This document shows, piece by piece, positions 1 to 8,928 of a DNA stretch of 64,000 bases. A program made the position numbers and the translations under genes. The notes under the pieces were generated by a model. It saw nothing but the letters and a program-made list of their open reading frames with translations. It did not search any database and was not told where the DNA came from. Location: NCBI GenBank assembly GCA_028095005.1, contig CM051462.1, positions 176,089,955 through 176,153,954 on the forward strand. The letters run 5' to 3'. This stretch comes from Rhynchospora pubera (lineage: Eukaryota > Streptophyta > Magnoliopsida > Poales > Cyperaceae). Every line of letters begins with the position of its first letter. Within the stretch, counting starts at the first letter, position 1.

Positions 1-1519
1 AGGTAAAATAAGGTAGGTAGATTTTTGAGGGTTTTTCTTTCAGATATAAAAAGGCATCTTAGGGGTCAGGATTCACTTAGGTTTAGCCTTCGAATTGCTG
101 GATTTCTCGCTGATGCATTAAATACCAATAAATCGAAACATACACTCTCAGTTCGGTCCGAACCAGACGAGTTCGGTCCGAACAGAGGTCGATATGTTGG
201 GTTATGACTATATAACTTGAGTTTTAACTTTATGAAAGGCTTAGATCGGCTGTAGCTATGTCTCCTAATCCTCAACTGTCGTCTTTTGGTCTAGAAGTTA
301 GCACAGGACTCTACTTTGCCCACATAGGTCAAATAAACCTAAACTTTCGTGTCGGTATTTTAAGTAACCTATGTCTAAATTATTGGTCTTCTTAGGGATA
401 TCTAAGTTGCCTTTCAGCCAACTTAGAAGCTACACCTTTCGGTATAAACTAATTTTCTCTTTCGAATCGTCAATTTATCCCAAGTACTTAATTTGATTCC
501 GATTGTCTAACCTAACCTTGTAACTTAACTAAACAGGCCTTTATTTAGAAGTAAATCAGGTCCAGGCAGGTAAATCAAACAAGCAATAATAATAATTCTC
601 AATAATAAGATCATAAAGCCAAACAGTCAAGTTATATCAAATCTTAACACCAACCTAAACCTAAACTACATCCATACCCTAAGACATAAAATAAATTACT
701 CTAACATGTTCTCAAAACAGCAAATAAACATAGTATAAGCATAATAAAGATACAAGCCCATAGAAGCAGAAAATAAAAGCATAAAGAAAAATAAAGTCTA
801 CTCCTTTAATGCCAATACAACTTCTCCTAGGCAGTGGATGAGAGGTGAAATGGTGAGATCTGCTCCTCGCTGCTGTCGTCGCTTCAAACAAATCGTAGAA
901 CACTAGGGTGATGATGGAATTTCAAACTAGGTGGCTCCTTCTTTCCTCCGAATCAAAAAAGGTCCCCTCTCTGGAGAGAAGAGAGGTCCTTTTATAACCC
1001 TTCGGTTGCTTGGGGACGAGGTTAGGTCATACAGAGCATCAAAAGTTGCCAAAATGTCAGTTTCCATGTATGAAAAACATACCAAAACTCATCTGTTCGA
1101 CCTGGAGAGATAGGCTTCGGTCCGAACTGGGGAAAGGCTCGACCTAGAGAAGAGAAGTGAAGTAAATAGAGGGCACTTCGGTCCGAACAGAGGCAGTTCG
1201 GTGCGAACTGGAGAGAGAGATGGACCAAATAAAGGTGCTGGGGTCGAACAGAGCCATGATGAGGTCAAACAGAGCCTAGGAATGAGTCATCTAGGTGGCA
1301 AGTGGCCCGCATGTCGGTCTAGAATATGTCCCTATGCCAGGAATGAGTCGTCTGGCGCGCATGCAACCATGAAAATCATCAAAACCCTGTAAAAACAAGT
1401 AGAAGCAGCAGCAGAGCCAAATCCTGGGAAAATAGCAAGTAATTGTCAAACAATTTAATGGTTTGGGTATAATTTCAGTGCCAAGTACGGTCAAAATACC
1501 AATGATATCGAGGATATCA
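1..1519 (-). repeat. 3' LTR of the Athila element (truncated by window edge)
   Basis: It matches 12677-14174 nearly base for base, at an offset of 12676 up to about position 1250. It ends with CA at 1519, directly next to the polypurine tract. Relative to the other LTR it keeps a 21-bp segment (about 1256-1276) lying between two short direct repeats of a GTCRAACAGAGCC type, which suggests slippage loss in the other copy. The first 242 bp of this LTR fall outside the window. Confidence 0.95.
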
Positions 1520-1555
1520 AATTCCCCCCAACTTGAACTTTGCTTGTCCTCAAGC
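1520..1555 (-). other. Polypurine tract beside the 3' LTR
   Basis: The coding strand reads TTGGGGGGAATT directly before the LTR start TGATATCC, as expected for the plus-strand primer of reverse transcription. Just upstream on the coding strand is a small hairpin sequence, GCTTGAGGACAAGC (plus-strand 1542-1555). A second copy of this arrangement lies at 3055-3094. Confidence 0.85.
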
Positions 1556-3054
1556 AAGAGCCTAAACTTAAAATCAATGACTATACTTAGACTTAAAAGA
1601 ATCAACCAACCAAAAGAAGAGAAGACAAGAAATTAATTGCTCAAGCTCATAAACTTAATCACAAAAATTCAAACAAGTCAAGTTATCAGTTTCCTCCTCA
1701 AAAGTTGTGTAATCATAAATCCTCAAATGAAAGTATGCCTCTCTTGATTCTAGTAATCGTTTTTAACTACTCAAGAACTCTAGCTCATATCGTGTCAAGA
1801 CAATTGCAAACTCAAATTTATTCATTCGTTCCTTTTTATGTTTTGCAAAAAATTGTGAAGTCAATTTATCAAAGAGGGAATAAAAATAAAACGAATCTTG
1901 CTCCCGAATTTTATCTTTATTTCACCAATTTTTATTTGTGCAAGTCGAGTCGTGGGGCTTTGCACCCTAGAGGATAATGCGGTATCATCGGCCTTGAATT
2001 TGCTACTAGCACATGTCGCGCTAGGGAGGTTGGACGGGTGTTGCTCGACTATAGCCACGGTACACTTGGGCCATAATACTCAACAACTCCTTTACCAATG
2101 CTTTCACACCGGGTCCGGTAGAAACTAATTACAAACTACCCAATTATACCTCGAGATCTTTGAGTTATAATTCCCGACGGTTTGCGATTAATCCAATACC
2201 CTCCAATTTGTGGCTAAGTTGGTGGAGTAGGCCTCAGTGCGTCCTCATTTTCACAACTATTTTAAATTTTTAAGTCCCATTAAGTTTTTATTTTTTTTTA
2301 TTTTTTTTTATTTTTTTTTATTTTTTTTTTGTTGTTGAAGATTCAAGCGTTTTGAGATTAAATTCAAACATCAAGATTCATTTTACAAATTCCAAGTTTG
2401 ATAAAAATTCTTGTTAAACAAAAACTCGCAAAGCATAAATCAGTTCACTCAATGAAAAGTTGTGAGAATTGACTGAGATCATTTGACAAATTCTAAGCAT
2501 CCTCATTCAAGTTCTATCCTAGTCAAACACTTTCACATTGTTCCATTGGTGCATAGGTTAAGTGAGAAGTTTAGATACCCAAATCATTTGAGAGAAACTG
2601 ATTAATTAGCTTGAAAAGAATTCTTAAAATTGTGTGATTTGATCAATGAAGATCCAAGATGAAAGAAGATAAGCTTGTGCAATTAATGTCTTAACAGTTC
2701 TAAGCTTATGAGGTCATTGTTCGACCCCAACAAGGAAGAGTTCGAACCGAGGAGGAGTATAGTGCAAAAACAGAAGAAAGTTCGTTCTACTCGGATCGAG
2801 CAACCAGCGCTCGGACCGAACTAATACTAGGAAGACACGTTAAGAAATGACTCTCAATTCGGTCCGAACAGGATTGAGTTCGGTCCGAATTGAGACTGTG
2901 AGACTTTACTTGTGATAAAAGAGTGCAGCTCGGTCCGAACATCTATGATTCGGTTCGAACTGAGGCTGTGAAAATTTGAAAAATTTCGCCCTCTCTTGTT
3001 TACTTTGTCCATTTTCCAGAAAAGATCAAATCAAAATTGTGAAAATAATGAAAT
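1556..3054 (-). other. Non-coding stretch between ORF-1 and the 3' LTR
   Basis: There are no convincing genes. It holds a T-rich simple repeat at about 2285-2330 (runs of T broken by single A) and a cluster of TTCGGTCCGAA motifs at about 2805-2960, including exact copies at 2858-2868 and 2879-2889. Confidence 0.6.
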
Positions 3055-3094
3055 CCCCCCCCCCCCAAACTTAAGTCAAAGCTTGTCCTCAAGC
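3055..3094 (-). other. Second polypurine-tract-like block after ORF-1
   Basis: On the coding strand the GCTTGAGGACAAGC hairpin is followed by a 12-G run, 45 bp after the ORF-1 stop. It repeats the layout found at the true polypurine tract about 1.5 kb further on. It could be a secondary priming site or the trace of an older LTR junction. Both readings are inference. Confidence 0.6.
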
Positions 3095-3138
3095 TTGCAT
3101 TCACAGAAAATGTAAAAGATGAGAAGGAAGGTACCAGA

Positions 3139-4815
3139 TTAATGGGAATGATAAGAACCCATGGATGGGTCACCATGGGGATACGTAGGGAAGATGCCAA
3201 AAGGATCCTCAAAGCCTTCTTGCTGAGATTGTTGAGATTGCTCCAGGACTTGATTTCCAAGGTGTGGGTAGAAGCTGGGGTCGCTGGGAGCTGGCTGCTG
3301 CAGGGTGTAAGAGGAGTCAGGATAGGCAAGCGGCTCTGAGCATGCCTCATGTCGTGGGGCCCGCTGAAGTTGAGGTGGAGGTGGTGGAGGGCCACGAGTT
3401 CCACTGGAAGATGAAGCAATATGGCCAATGGTGGGCTCCTCTTCCTCCCCTTCTTCCTCCCCTTCTTCTCCCTGATAATTGGCATAAACAATGTCGGCCA
3501 ATTCATTTAATTTCCTGCCTTGCTCCATGGTTTCGTAAGAAAGACGGCTGAGATGCATGCCATATTCATCCTGTCGTTCAATGGCCTTCTTAGTGAGCTT
3601 GGTGAGTTTCTTGACCATTTTAGTGAGCTTTTTAGCCCACCTTGGCATTTGAGAGGATTCCCCATGGTCCCTTGATGTCAGAGGTAGAGCATGAGCTGGA
3701 TCAACTATCACTTGGCTCGCGGGGGCTCCTGGTGCCTCGTTAGTGCTGGCCCTCCGAACAATTGGATGAGCAAAATCTGTAGGAATGACCCATGACTCAG
3801 GATTGTGAAGATTTACCTTGTGGGGGTAAGGAAGAAGAAAATCGCTCCCTTGCTCGCGGACCCAAAGATATCGTTCACCCTCCTCGGTTTGTTTGATCTC
3901 AAGGAAGTGAGCCCCTTTGAAACGGAATGTAGTGTAGAGAGAGAACCCACCACAAGAAGAAGTTGGGGGAAGAGGAAGACGAATCCTTGCGGCAAGCAGT
4001 GTAACAAAGCCCCCCATAGTGATACTCCCCTTTGGCACTTGGTCCCTTTGATAGAGCCAGAATTCAACCATGAGCTTTATAACATTCACCTTTTCTGGTT
4101 CGGCCTGGAGAGTTTGCCACATTAAGCCAAGCTCCTTATCATTGGTAATATTTGCTGTCTCGCCGCGGCAAAATATTTGTGAAGCATAAGCCCGCATGAG
4201 AATGCGGAGCGTTGGATGTTGCACGAGACGGGACCTCCTGTTGCAATTGTGGCCTGCTAGGTAAATCCATACCATGCTAGGTTTGAGGTCACGAGTCCAT
4301 GGAGATATCTCAATCGGGCAATCTCTTTCGAGGCCATAGACTACCCCCAAGTCCTGAAGCCTTGCCTTATGGCTACGGTTGGCTAGGCGGAAGACAATGA
4401 TGTCTTCCCCATTTTCCTTCATGAGAGCTAGAGAACTAAAAAATTCAAGGGTCATTTTATGGTAGGCTAGAGCACGGTGAGTCCAAAATGTAGGGGTGAT
4501 GCCTATCTTGCTAGTGAGTTCAATAAATTCCTCCGCCACCCCAAAGTTCTCTAAGGTTTCTATATCAATCCACCGTGTGTGCTCAAAAGCACGGTTCTGG
4601 AGCTTGGCCAAGTTAAGGAATTGAAAGTTCCATGGTATCTCAAATCCAAAGGTACTCTCATATTGGGCTGCCTCAGGATGTCTTTTGAAATCAGGGTGGT
4701 TTGACATCGGATGAGGTGGATCATTAGGATTGTGAGGAGGTGAGGGTGGTCTCGAAGAGGATGCAGCAGCACTGCGAGCACTAGCGCGGGTCTGGCGGCG
4801 ACTAGGCTCAGCCAT
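3139..4815 (-). CDS. ATHILA ORF-1 family protein in the env position
   Basis: An intact frame of 558 codons begins at MAEPSRRQTRA. Residues 1-40 are basic and proline-rich. The conserved ATHILA ORF-1 core spans about 55-300, with RWIDIETLENFG near 81-92 and a block ending VVYGLERDCP near 158-167. A lysine-rich, probably helical stretch and an acidic GEEGEEEGEEEE run follow, then a proline- and glutamine-rich tail. It sits where Athila elements carry their env-like gene, about 1.3 kb after pol, so it would need its own or a spliced mRNA. I see no signal peptide or convincing membrane span, so an envelope role is not supported here. It is the only long frame of the element without a break. Function is unknown. 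Confidence 0.85.
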   Translation of the reverse strand: MAEPSRRQTRASARSAAASSSRPPSPPHNPNDPPHPMSNHPDFKRHPEAAQYESTFGFEIPWNFQFLNLAKLQNRAFEHTRWIDIETLENFGVAEEFIELTSKIGITPTFWTHRALAYHKMTLEFFSSLALMKENGEDIIVFRLANRSHKARLQDLGVVYGLERDCPIEISPWTRDLKPSMVWIYLAGHNCNRRSRLVQHPTLRILMRAYASQIFCRGETANITNDKELGLMWQTLQAEPEKVNVIKLMVEFWLYQRDQVPKGSITMGGFVTLLAARIRLPLPPTSSCGGFSLYTTFRFKGAHFLEIKQTEEGERYLWVREQGSDFLLPYPHKVNLHNPESWVIPTDFAHPIVRRASTNEAPGAPASQVIVDPAHALPLTSRDHGESSQMPRWAKKLTKMVKKLTKLTKKAIERQDEYGMHLSRLSYETMEQGRKLNELADIVYANYQGEEGEEEGEEEEPTIGHIASSSSGTRGPPPPPPQLQRAPRHEACSEPLAYPDSSYTLQQPAPSDPSFYPHLGNQVLEQSQQSQQEGFEDPFGIFPTYPHGDPSMGSYHSH

Positions 4816-6121
4816 GGATGCAAGTTTGTGAGGATTGAGGAAAGATGAGCCTCGGTTTGGGTCGAACAGAGAGGGTTCGGACCGAAGTGAAGTTTGTGGC
4901 AGAGATGGATGGCGTTCGGGTCGAACAGAGGGGGTTCGGACTGAACTGAGGGTGGATTCTGGTAAATGGGCCTGGTATTTCTGGTAAGTAGCGCTGGTAT
5001 TTGTCAGAAATTGGCACAGGGGTATCTTTACTGGTACAGGGCCTTGTGAACACTTTTAACCTTAATTGAAAGCACAAGGAGCAACTGGAGAGGAGAAAGA
5101 AGAGTTGGGACCTTAAACCATGGGGTGGAGACTCGATAGGCGAGAGAATGTCTTAAAAGAGAGAGCCGCGGGATGGGGGGGCGAGAGAATGACAGAAAAG
5201 TACTTGAAGGCAGAAAGAAAAGGGAATGGAGCCCTTCCTTGCGAAAAAAATGGCGGTGTGCTAGAAAATCAATGCCCTCAACAAGTAGTGTCGTTTGAGA
5301 CCCCCAAAAAGCTTCTGCGAGGTTGGGGAGAGGTCCTTGGAGAATTCCCAGAGAAGAAAAAGGCAAGACGCTGAGTCGTCCCGTCGTCCTTGAGAAGCGT
5401 GTCCTGAAAAATACAACCAAAGCGAAAACCCACTGTCAGATCAGAAAAGAGATATGGGAAGAGGGCGAAGAGGAGAGCAAAAGGCACCTTAGATCTCTAG
5501 AAATGGTGGAGAAATGGATAATCTAGGGTTTTGGGTGGTGGCTCTTCGGTTTGAGTTTTGAAAGGGCACGAGAGTGAGGGAGAAGGGATGTAACGGTTCG
5601 AGTGGGAGAGAAAAAGGAAGGAGAACGGGTTAATGGGTTATCAGATCAAGTAGCAATTATGGGGGGTTGGTTCTGGTTAAATATTAAAGCCCACGAAATC
5701 AAATTAAATAAATCAAGCGAATTGGGCCTGTGTCCCATTAAAATTTCAGCCCAAATGGATCCATCCATTGCGTTTGGCCTTCTCCCATACTCCATCGGAC
5801 TGGATGCCTCCTGCCTTCGGGTCGAGCAAGATGACTTCGGGTCGAGGGTGCTTCCGTTCGGTTCGAAGAAGGGCCCCAAGTCAAGTCTCCTATGACCCTC
5901 GTCGCTCGGGTCGAACTGTCATGCTTCGGATCGAACTGAGAGTCTTATTTGCATATTCTTCTTATTTGCTTTCTGAGTGACCAGAGATCCCTCCTTTATG
6001 TTGTAATAGCTTCCTGAAAAGAAAATGTTCCCAGAGATTAAAGCAGACCGAATCATTTTTTTTTTTTTTGGGTTGCCTCCCAAGGAGCGCTTGTTTAAGG
6101 TCTCTAGCTTGACCTCCTGTT
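4816..6121 (-). other. Spacer between integrase and ORF-1
   Basis: No conserved protein was seen. The frames of 60-130 codons here do not resemble a family. The stretch holds many variants of the TTCGGTCCGAA motif (about 4858-4946 and 5815-5940) and may contain the promoter or splice acceptor for ORF-1, though none could be picked out. Confidence 0.6.
6051..6092 (-). other. Conserved post-pol hairpin and A-run of the element
   Basis: On the coding strand, TTGGGAGGCAACCCAA lies 30 bp after the end of pol and is followed by a long A-run (T-run on the plus strand at about 6057-6069). TTGGG and CCCAA can pair. A similar short sequence follows pol in other plant gypsy elements as I recall them; its role is unknown to me. 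Confidence 0.5.
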
Positions 6122-6409
6122 TTAGTTTTCTTCTAGATCTGGCTCGGAGAGGGATAAAACGTGGGTGTCTCCGATTGTCTCGTTGGCGATATAGTGCTTT
6201 AATCTTTGCCCATTGACCTTGAAGGGCTCCGAATCCTTATCACAGATTTCGATGGCTCCAAACGGGTAGACTTTCACCACTCGGAACGGCCCCGACCACC
6301 TAGATCTCAACTTGCCCGGGAAAAGCTTCAATCGTGAGTTGAACAAGAGCACCAAGTCCCCTTCTTTGAATTCTCTTCTTGAAATATGCATATCATGCAA
6401 AATTTTCAT
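6122..6409 (-). pseudogene. Detached C-terminal domain of the Athila integrase
   Basis: 95 codons in a frame shifted from the rest of integrase. It holds the pattern LVLLFNSRL...GKLRSRWSGPF, the GPF/GPY module that ends many Ty3/gypsy integrases. It follows the catalytic core without a gap once the small deletion near 6430-6448 is taken into account. On its own it has no plausible start. Confidence 0.8.
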
Positions 6410-7506
6410 TTTTTCTTTATAGATTTTAGCATTTTCAAAGAGTTTAAGCGTACCTCATCCAACTCATGAAGTTCAAGAATCCTTTTCTCACCGGCCTTTA
6501 GCAAATCCATATTGATCGCCCTTGTTGCCCAATAGGCCTTGTGTTCGATTTCAACCGGCAAATGGCAGGGCTTCCCATAGACAAGCTTGAATGGACTCAT
6601 GCTTATGGGAGTCTTGAAGGCGGTGCGGTATGCCCAAAGTGCATCATCTAGTTTTGCAGCCCAATCTTTGCGAGTTCGTGCCACCGTCTTCTCCAAGATG
6701 CTCTTAATCTCTCTATTGGACACCTCGACTTGCCCGCTTGTTTGAGGATGGTAAGCAGTAGCAACCTTGTGAGTCACTCCATGCTTTTCCAAGAGACCAT
6801 CGATTTGTCGATTGATGAAGTGCTTCCCTCCATCACTTATCACAGCACGTGGAACGCCAAAACGAGGGAAGATAATCTTGGAGAATAGTTTAATCACAGA
6901 GTTTGCATCCGCGGATTTGCATGGCACCGCTTCAACCCACTTAGAAACATAATCCACCGCCACCAAAATATACTCAAACCCATGAGAGCTAGGGAAAGGG
7001 CCCATGAAATCTACCCCCCAAACATCAAAGATTTCTACCTCTAGGATAGGATTAAGGGGCATCTCACTCCTCTTGGAGATATTGCCCGTCCTTTGGCATT
7101 GATCACAAGAGAGAACAAAAGAGTGTGCATCTTTAAAAAGGGTAGGCCAAAAGAACCCCGATTGGAGCACTTTTGCTGCCGTCTTGGAGAATGATGCATG
7201 GCCTCCATAGGCTGAAGAATGACAGCTAGCCAAGATCGGTCGGGTCTCCTCATAGGACACACATCTCCTATACACATCGTCAATCCCAAGCTTGAAGAGA
7301 TAGGGCTCTTCCCAAAAATAGTACTTGGCGTCAGATTTCAGCTTCTTTCTGTCTTGCCATGTCATCTCTGGGGGCAGAACGCCGCTGGCGAGATAATTTG
7401 CTAAATCAGCATACCAAGGTTGTGAAATCTCGCTTTGATGAGCCTCTGTTTGGACCGAGCAGGCAGTCGTTCGGTCCGAACAGCTCCCTATGGAGAGAAA
7501 TTTCAA
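6406..7506 (-). CDS. Athila integrase, zinc and catalytic domains
   Basis: 366 codons in the same frame as RT-RNase H, cut off from it only by the TAG at 7519-7521. The HHCC zinc domain has H96, H103, C134 and C137. The catalytic core has D166 (GVDFMGP), D225 (SDGGKHF) and E261 (QVEVSNRE), a full DDE set with 35 residues between the last two. It would insert the element's DNA into the chromosome. The nominal start at 7506 is a TTG and an artefact of the stop; the natural product is a polyprotein. Near its end the frame drifts into a lysine-rich tail and stops, because about one base is missing around 6430-6448. The C-terminal domain continues in another frame. Confidence 0.9.
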   Translation of the reverse strand: MKFLSIGSCSDRTTACSVQTEAHQSEISQPWYADLANYLASGVLPPEMTWQDRKKLKSDAKYYFWEEPYLFKLGIDDVYRRCVSYEETRPILASCHSSAYGGHASFSKTAAKVLQSGFFWPTLFKDAHSFVLSCDQCQRTGNISKRSEMPLNPILEVEIFDVWGVDFMGPFPSSHGFEYILVAVDYVSKWVEAVPCKSADANSVIKLFSKIIFPRFGVPRAVISDGGKHFINRQIDGLLEKHGVTHKVATAYHPQTSGQVEVSNREIKSILEKTVARTRKDWAAKLDDALWAYRTAFKTPISMSPFKLVYGKPCHLPVEIEHKAYWATRAINMDLLKAGEKRILELHELDEVRLNSLKMLKSIKKK

Positions 7507-7518
7507 CGCCAGGTGGGC

Positions 7519-8928
7519 CTAGTCGACCTCGACTGATTCCGTTCGGTCCGAACTCGTCTCAGATGTGGTCGAGCACGTCGCAATTTGGGTCGAGCAGGAC
7601 TCCAATAGGGTCGAACTGAGGCTGATTTGCATCAATTTCTCGATCGGAAATGAGTCATCGATTGGAATTTCATCTCCTTCTTTCTCTTCCCAGTGCAGGC
7701 GGGAAAGGTGATCAGCAACCAGGTTCTCAGTACCCTTTTTATTTCGAATTTCGAGATCAAATTCTTGTAATAGTAGAACCCATCTGATAAGTCTAGGTTT
7801 CGCATCTTTCTTGCTCAAAAGGTATCGCAATGCTGCATGGTCTGTATACACAATCACCTTGGACCCAATTAAATAAGATCTGAATTTATCCAGTGCAAAC
7901 ACAATAGCCAGCAGTTCCTTCTCCGTGGTCGTGTAGTTGGCTTGGGCTGGATCTAACACCTTGCTTGCATAATAGATAGCTACCGGCTTCTTGTCCTTTC
8001 GCTGGCCCAACACTGCCCCAACTGCAAAATCGCTCGCATCACACATGAGTTCGAAGGGCTGAGACCAATCCGGCGGTTGTAAGATAGGAGCCGATGTGAG
8101 GGCTGCTTTTAACCTGTGAAAAGCATGAATACAATCTTCGGTTATAATAAATTCATTATCCTTTACTAGAAGATTACTTAAAGGTTTTGCAATTTTTGAA
8201 AAGTCTTTTATGAAGCGACGGTAAAATCCGGCATGCCCAAGGAAGCTTCGCACGTCTTTGACATTCTTGGGTATGTCAAGCTTCTCGATTACTTCAATTT
8301 TCGCCTTGTCGACCTCGATTCCTTTTGAAGTGATCACATGGCCTAGCACTACACCGCGTTGCACCATGAAATGGCACTTTTCCCAATTTAGAACCAAGTT
8401 GACTTCTTGACATCTCTGCATCACTTTAGAAAGGTTAGCCAAACATTTATCAAAACAAGTACCATAGACTGAGAAATCGTCCATGAAAACTTCCATTTCA
8501 TTTTCAATTAAATCTGAAAAGATGGCCATCATGGCGCGTTGGAATGTGGCTGGTGCGTTACAAAGACCAAATGGCATACGTCTATATGCAAAGGTACCGT
8601 AAGAACAAGTAAAGGTAGTCTTTTCTTGGTCATTCGGGTGGATGGGAATTTGGAAGAAGCCAGAATAACCATCTAAATAACAAAAATAGGAATGGTTAGC
8701 AAGCCGTTCGAGCAATTGGTCAACAAAAGGGAGTGGAAAATGGTCCTTGCGGGTTGCCGCATTAAGTTTTCGATAATCAATGCACATTCTCCACCCGGTT
8801 ACCACGCGGGTTTGGATCATCTCACCCTTGTCATTCTTCACAACTGTTGTGCCTCCCTTTTTGGGCACCACATGTACAGGGCTCACCCATTTGCTATCTG
8901 AAAATTGGATAGATGATTCTCGCGTCAA
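7519..8928 (-). CDS. pol: Athila reverse transcriptase and RNase H
   Basis: 469 codons with no stop. The RT domain shows LDGYSG (first catalytic Asp, residue 86) and FMDD at 148-151. The RNase H has its acidic residues at about D297 (CDASD), E337 (TEKELL), D363 (YTDH) and D406 (VADHLSRL). The enzyme copies the element RNA into DNA in the cytoplasmic particle. The frame enters from the gag-protease frame through the break at 8901-8904, so the listed start is only where the open frame begins, not a real initiation codon. It ends at a TAG (7519-7521), beyond which the same frame continues straight into integrase. The TAG is therefore either a nonsense mutation or, less likely, a readthrough site. 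Confidence 0.9.
   Translation of the reverse strand: MTRESSIQFSDSKWVSPVHVVPKKGGTTVVKNDKGEMIQTRVVTGWRMCIDYRKLNAATRKDHFPLPFVDQLLERLANHSYFCYLDGYSGFFQIPIHPNDQEKTTFTCSYGTFAYRRMPFGLCNAPATFQRAMMAIFSDLIENEMEVFMDDFSVYGTCFDKCLANLSKVMQRCQEVNLVLNWEKCHFMVQRGVVLGHVITSKGIEVDKAKIEVIEKLDIPKNVKDVRSFLGHAGFYRRFIKDFSKIAKPLSNLLVKDNEFIITEDCIHAFHRLKAALTSAPILQPPDWSQPFELMCDASDFAVGAVLGQRKDKKPVAIYYASKVLDPAQANYTTTEKELLAIVFALDKFRSYLIGSKVIVYTDHAALRYLLSKKDAKPRLIRWVLLLQEFDLEIRNKKGTENLVADHLSRLHWEEKEGDEIPIDDSFPIEKLMQISLSSTLLESCSTQIATCSTTSETSSDRTESVEVD

Noticed and set aside
3139..4815. Calling the Athila downstream gene a true envelope protein
   Set aside because: No signal peptide or membrane span can be seen; only its position and the ATHILA ORF-1 family resemblance are supported.
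5028..5895. Several 60-130-codon frames between Athila pol and ORF-1
   Set aside because: They overlap on both strands, lack family resemblance and lie in the non-coding spacer.
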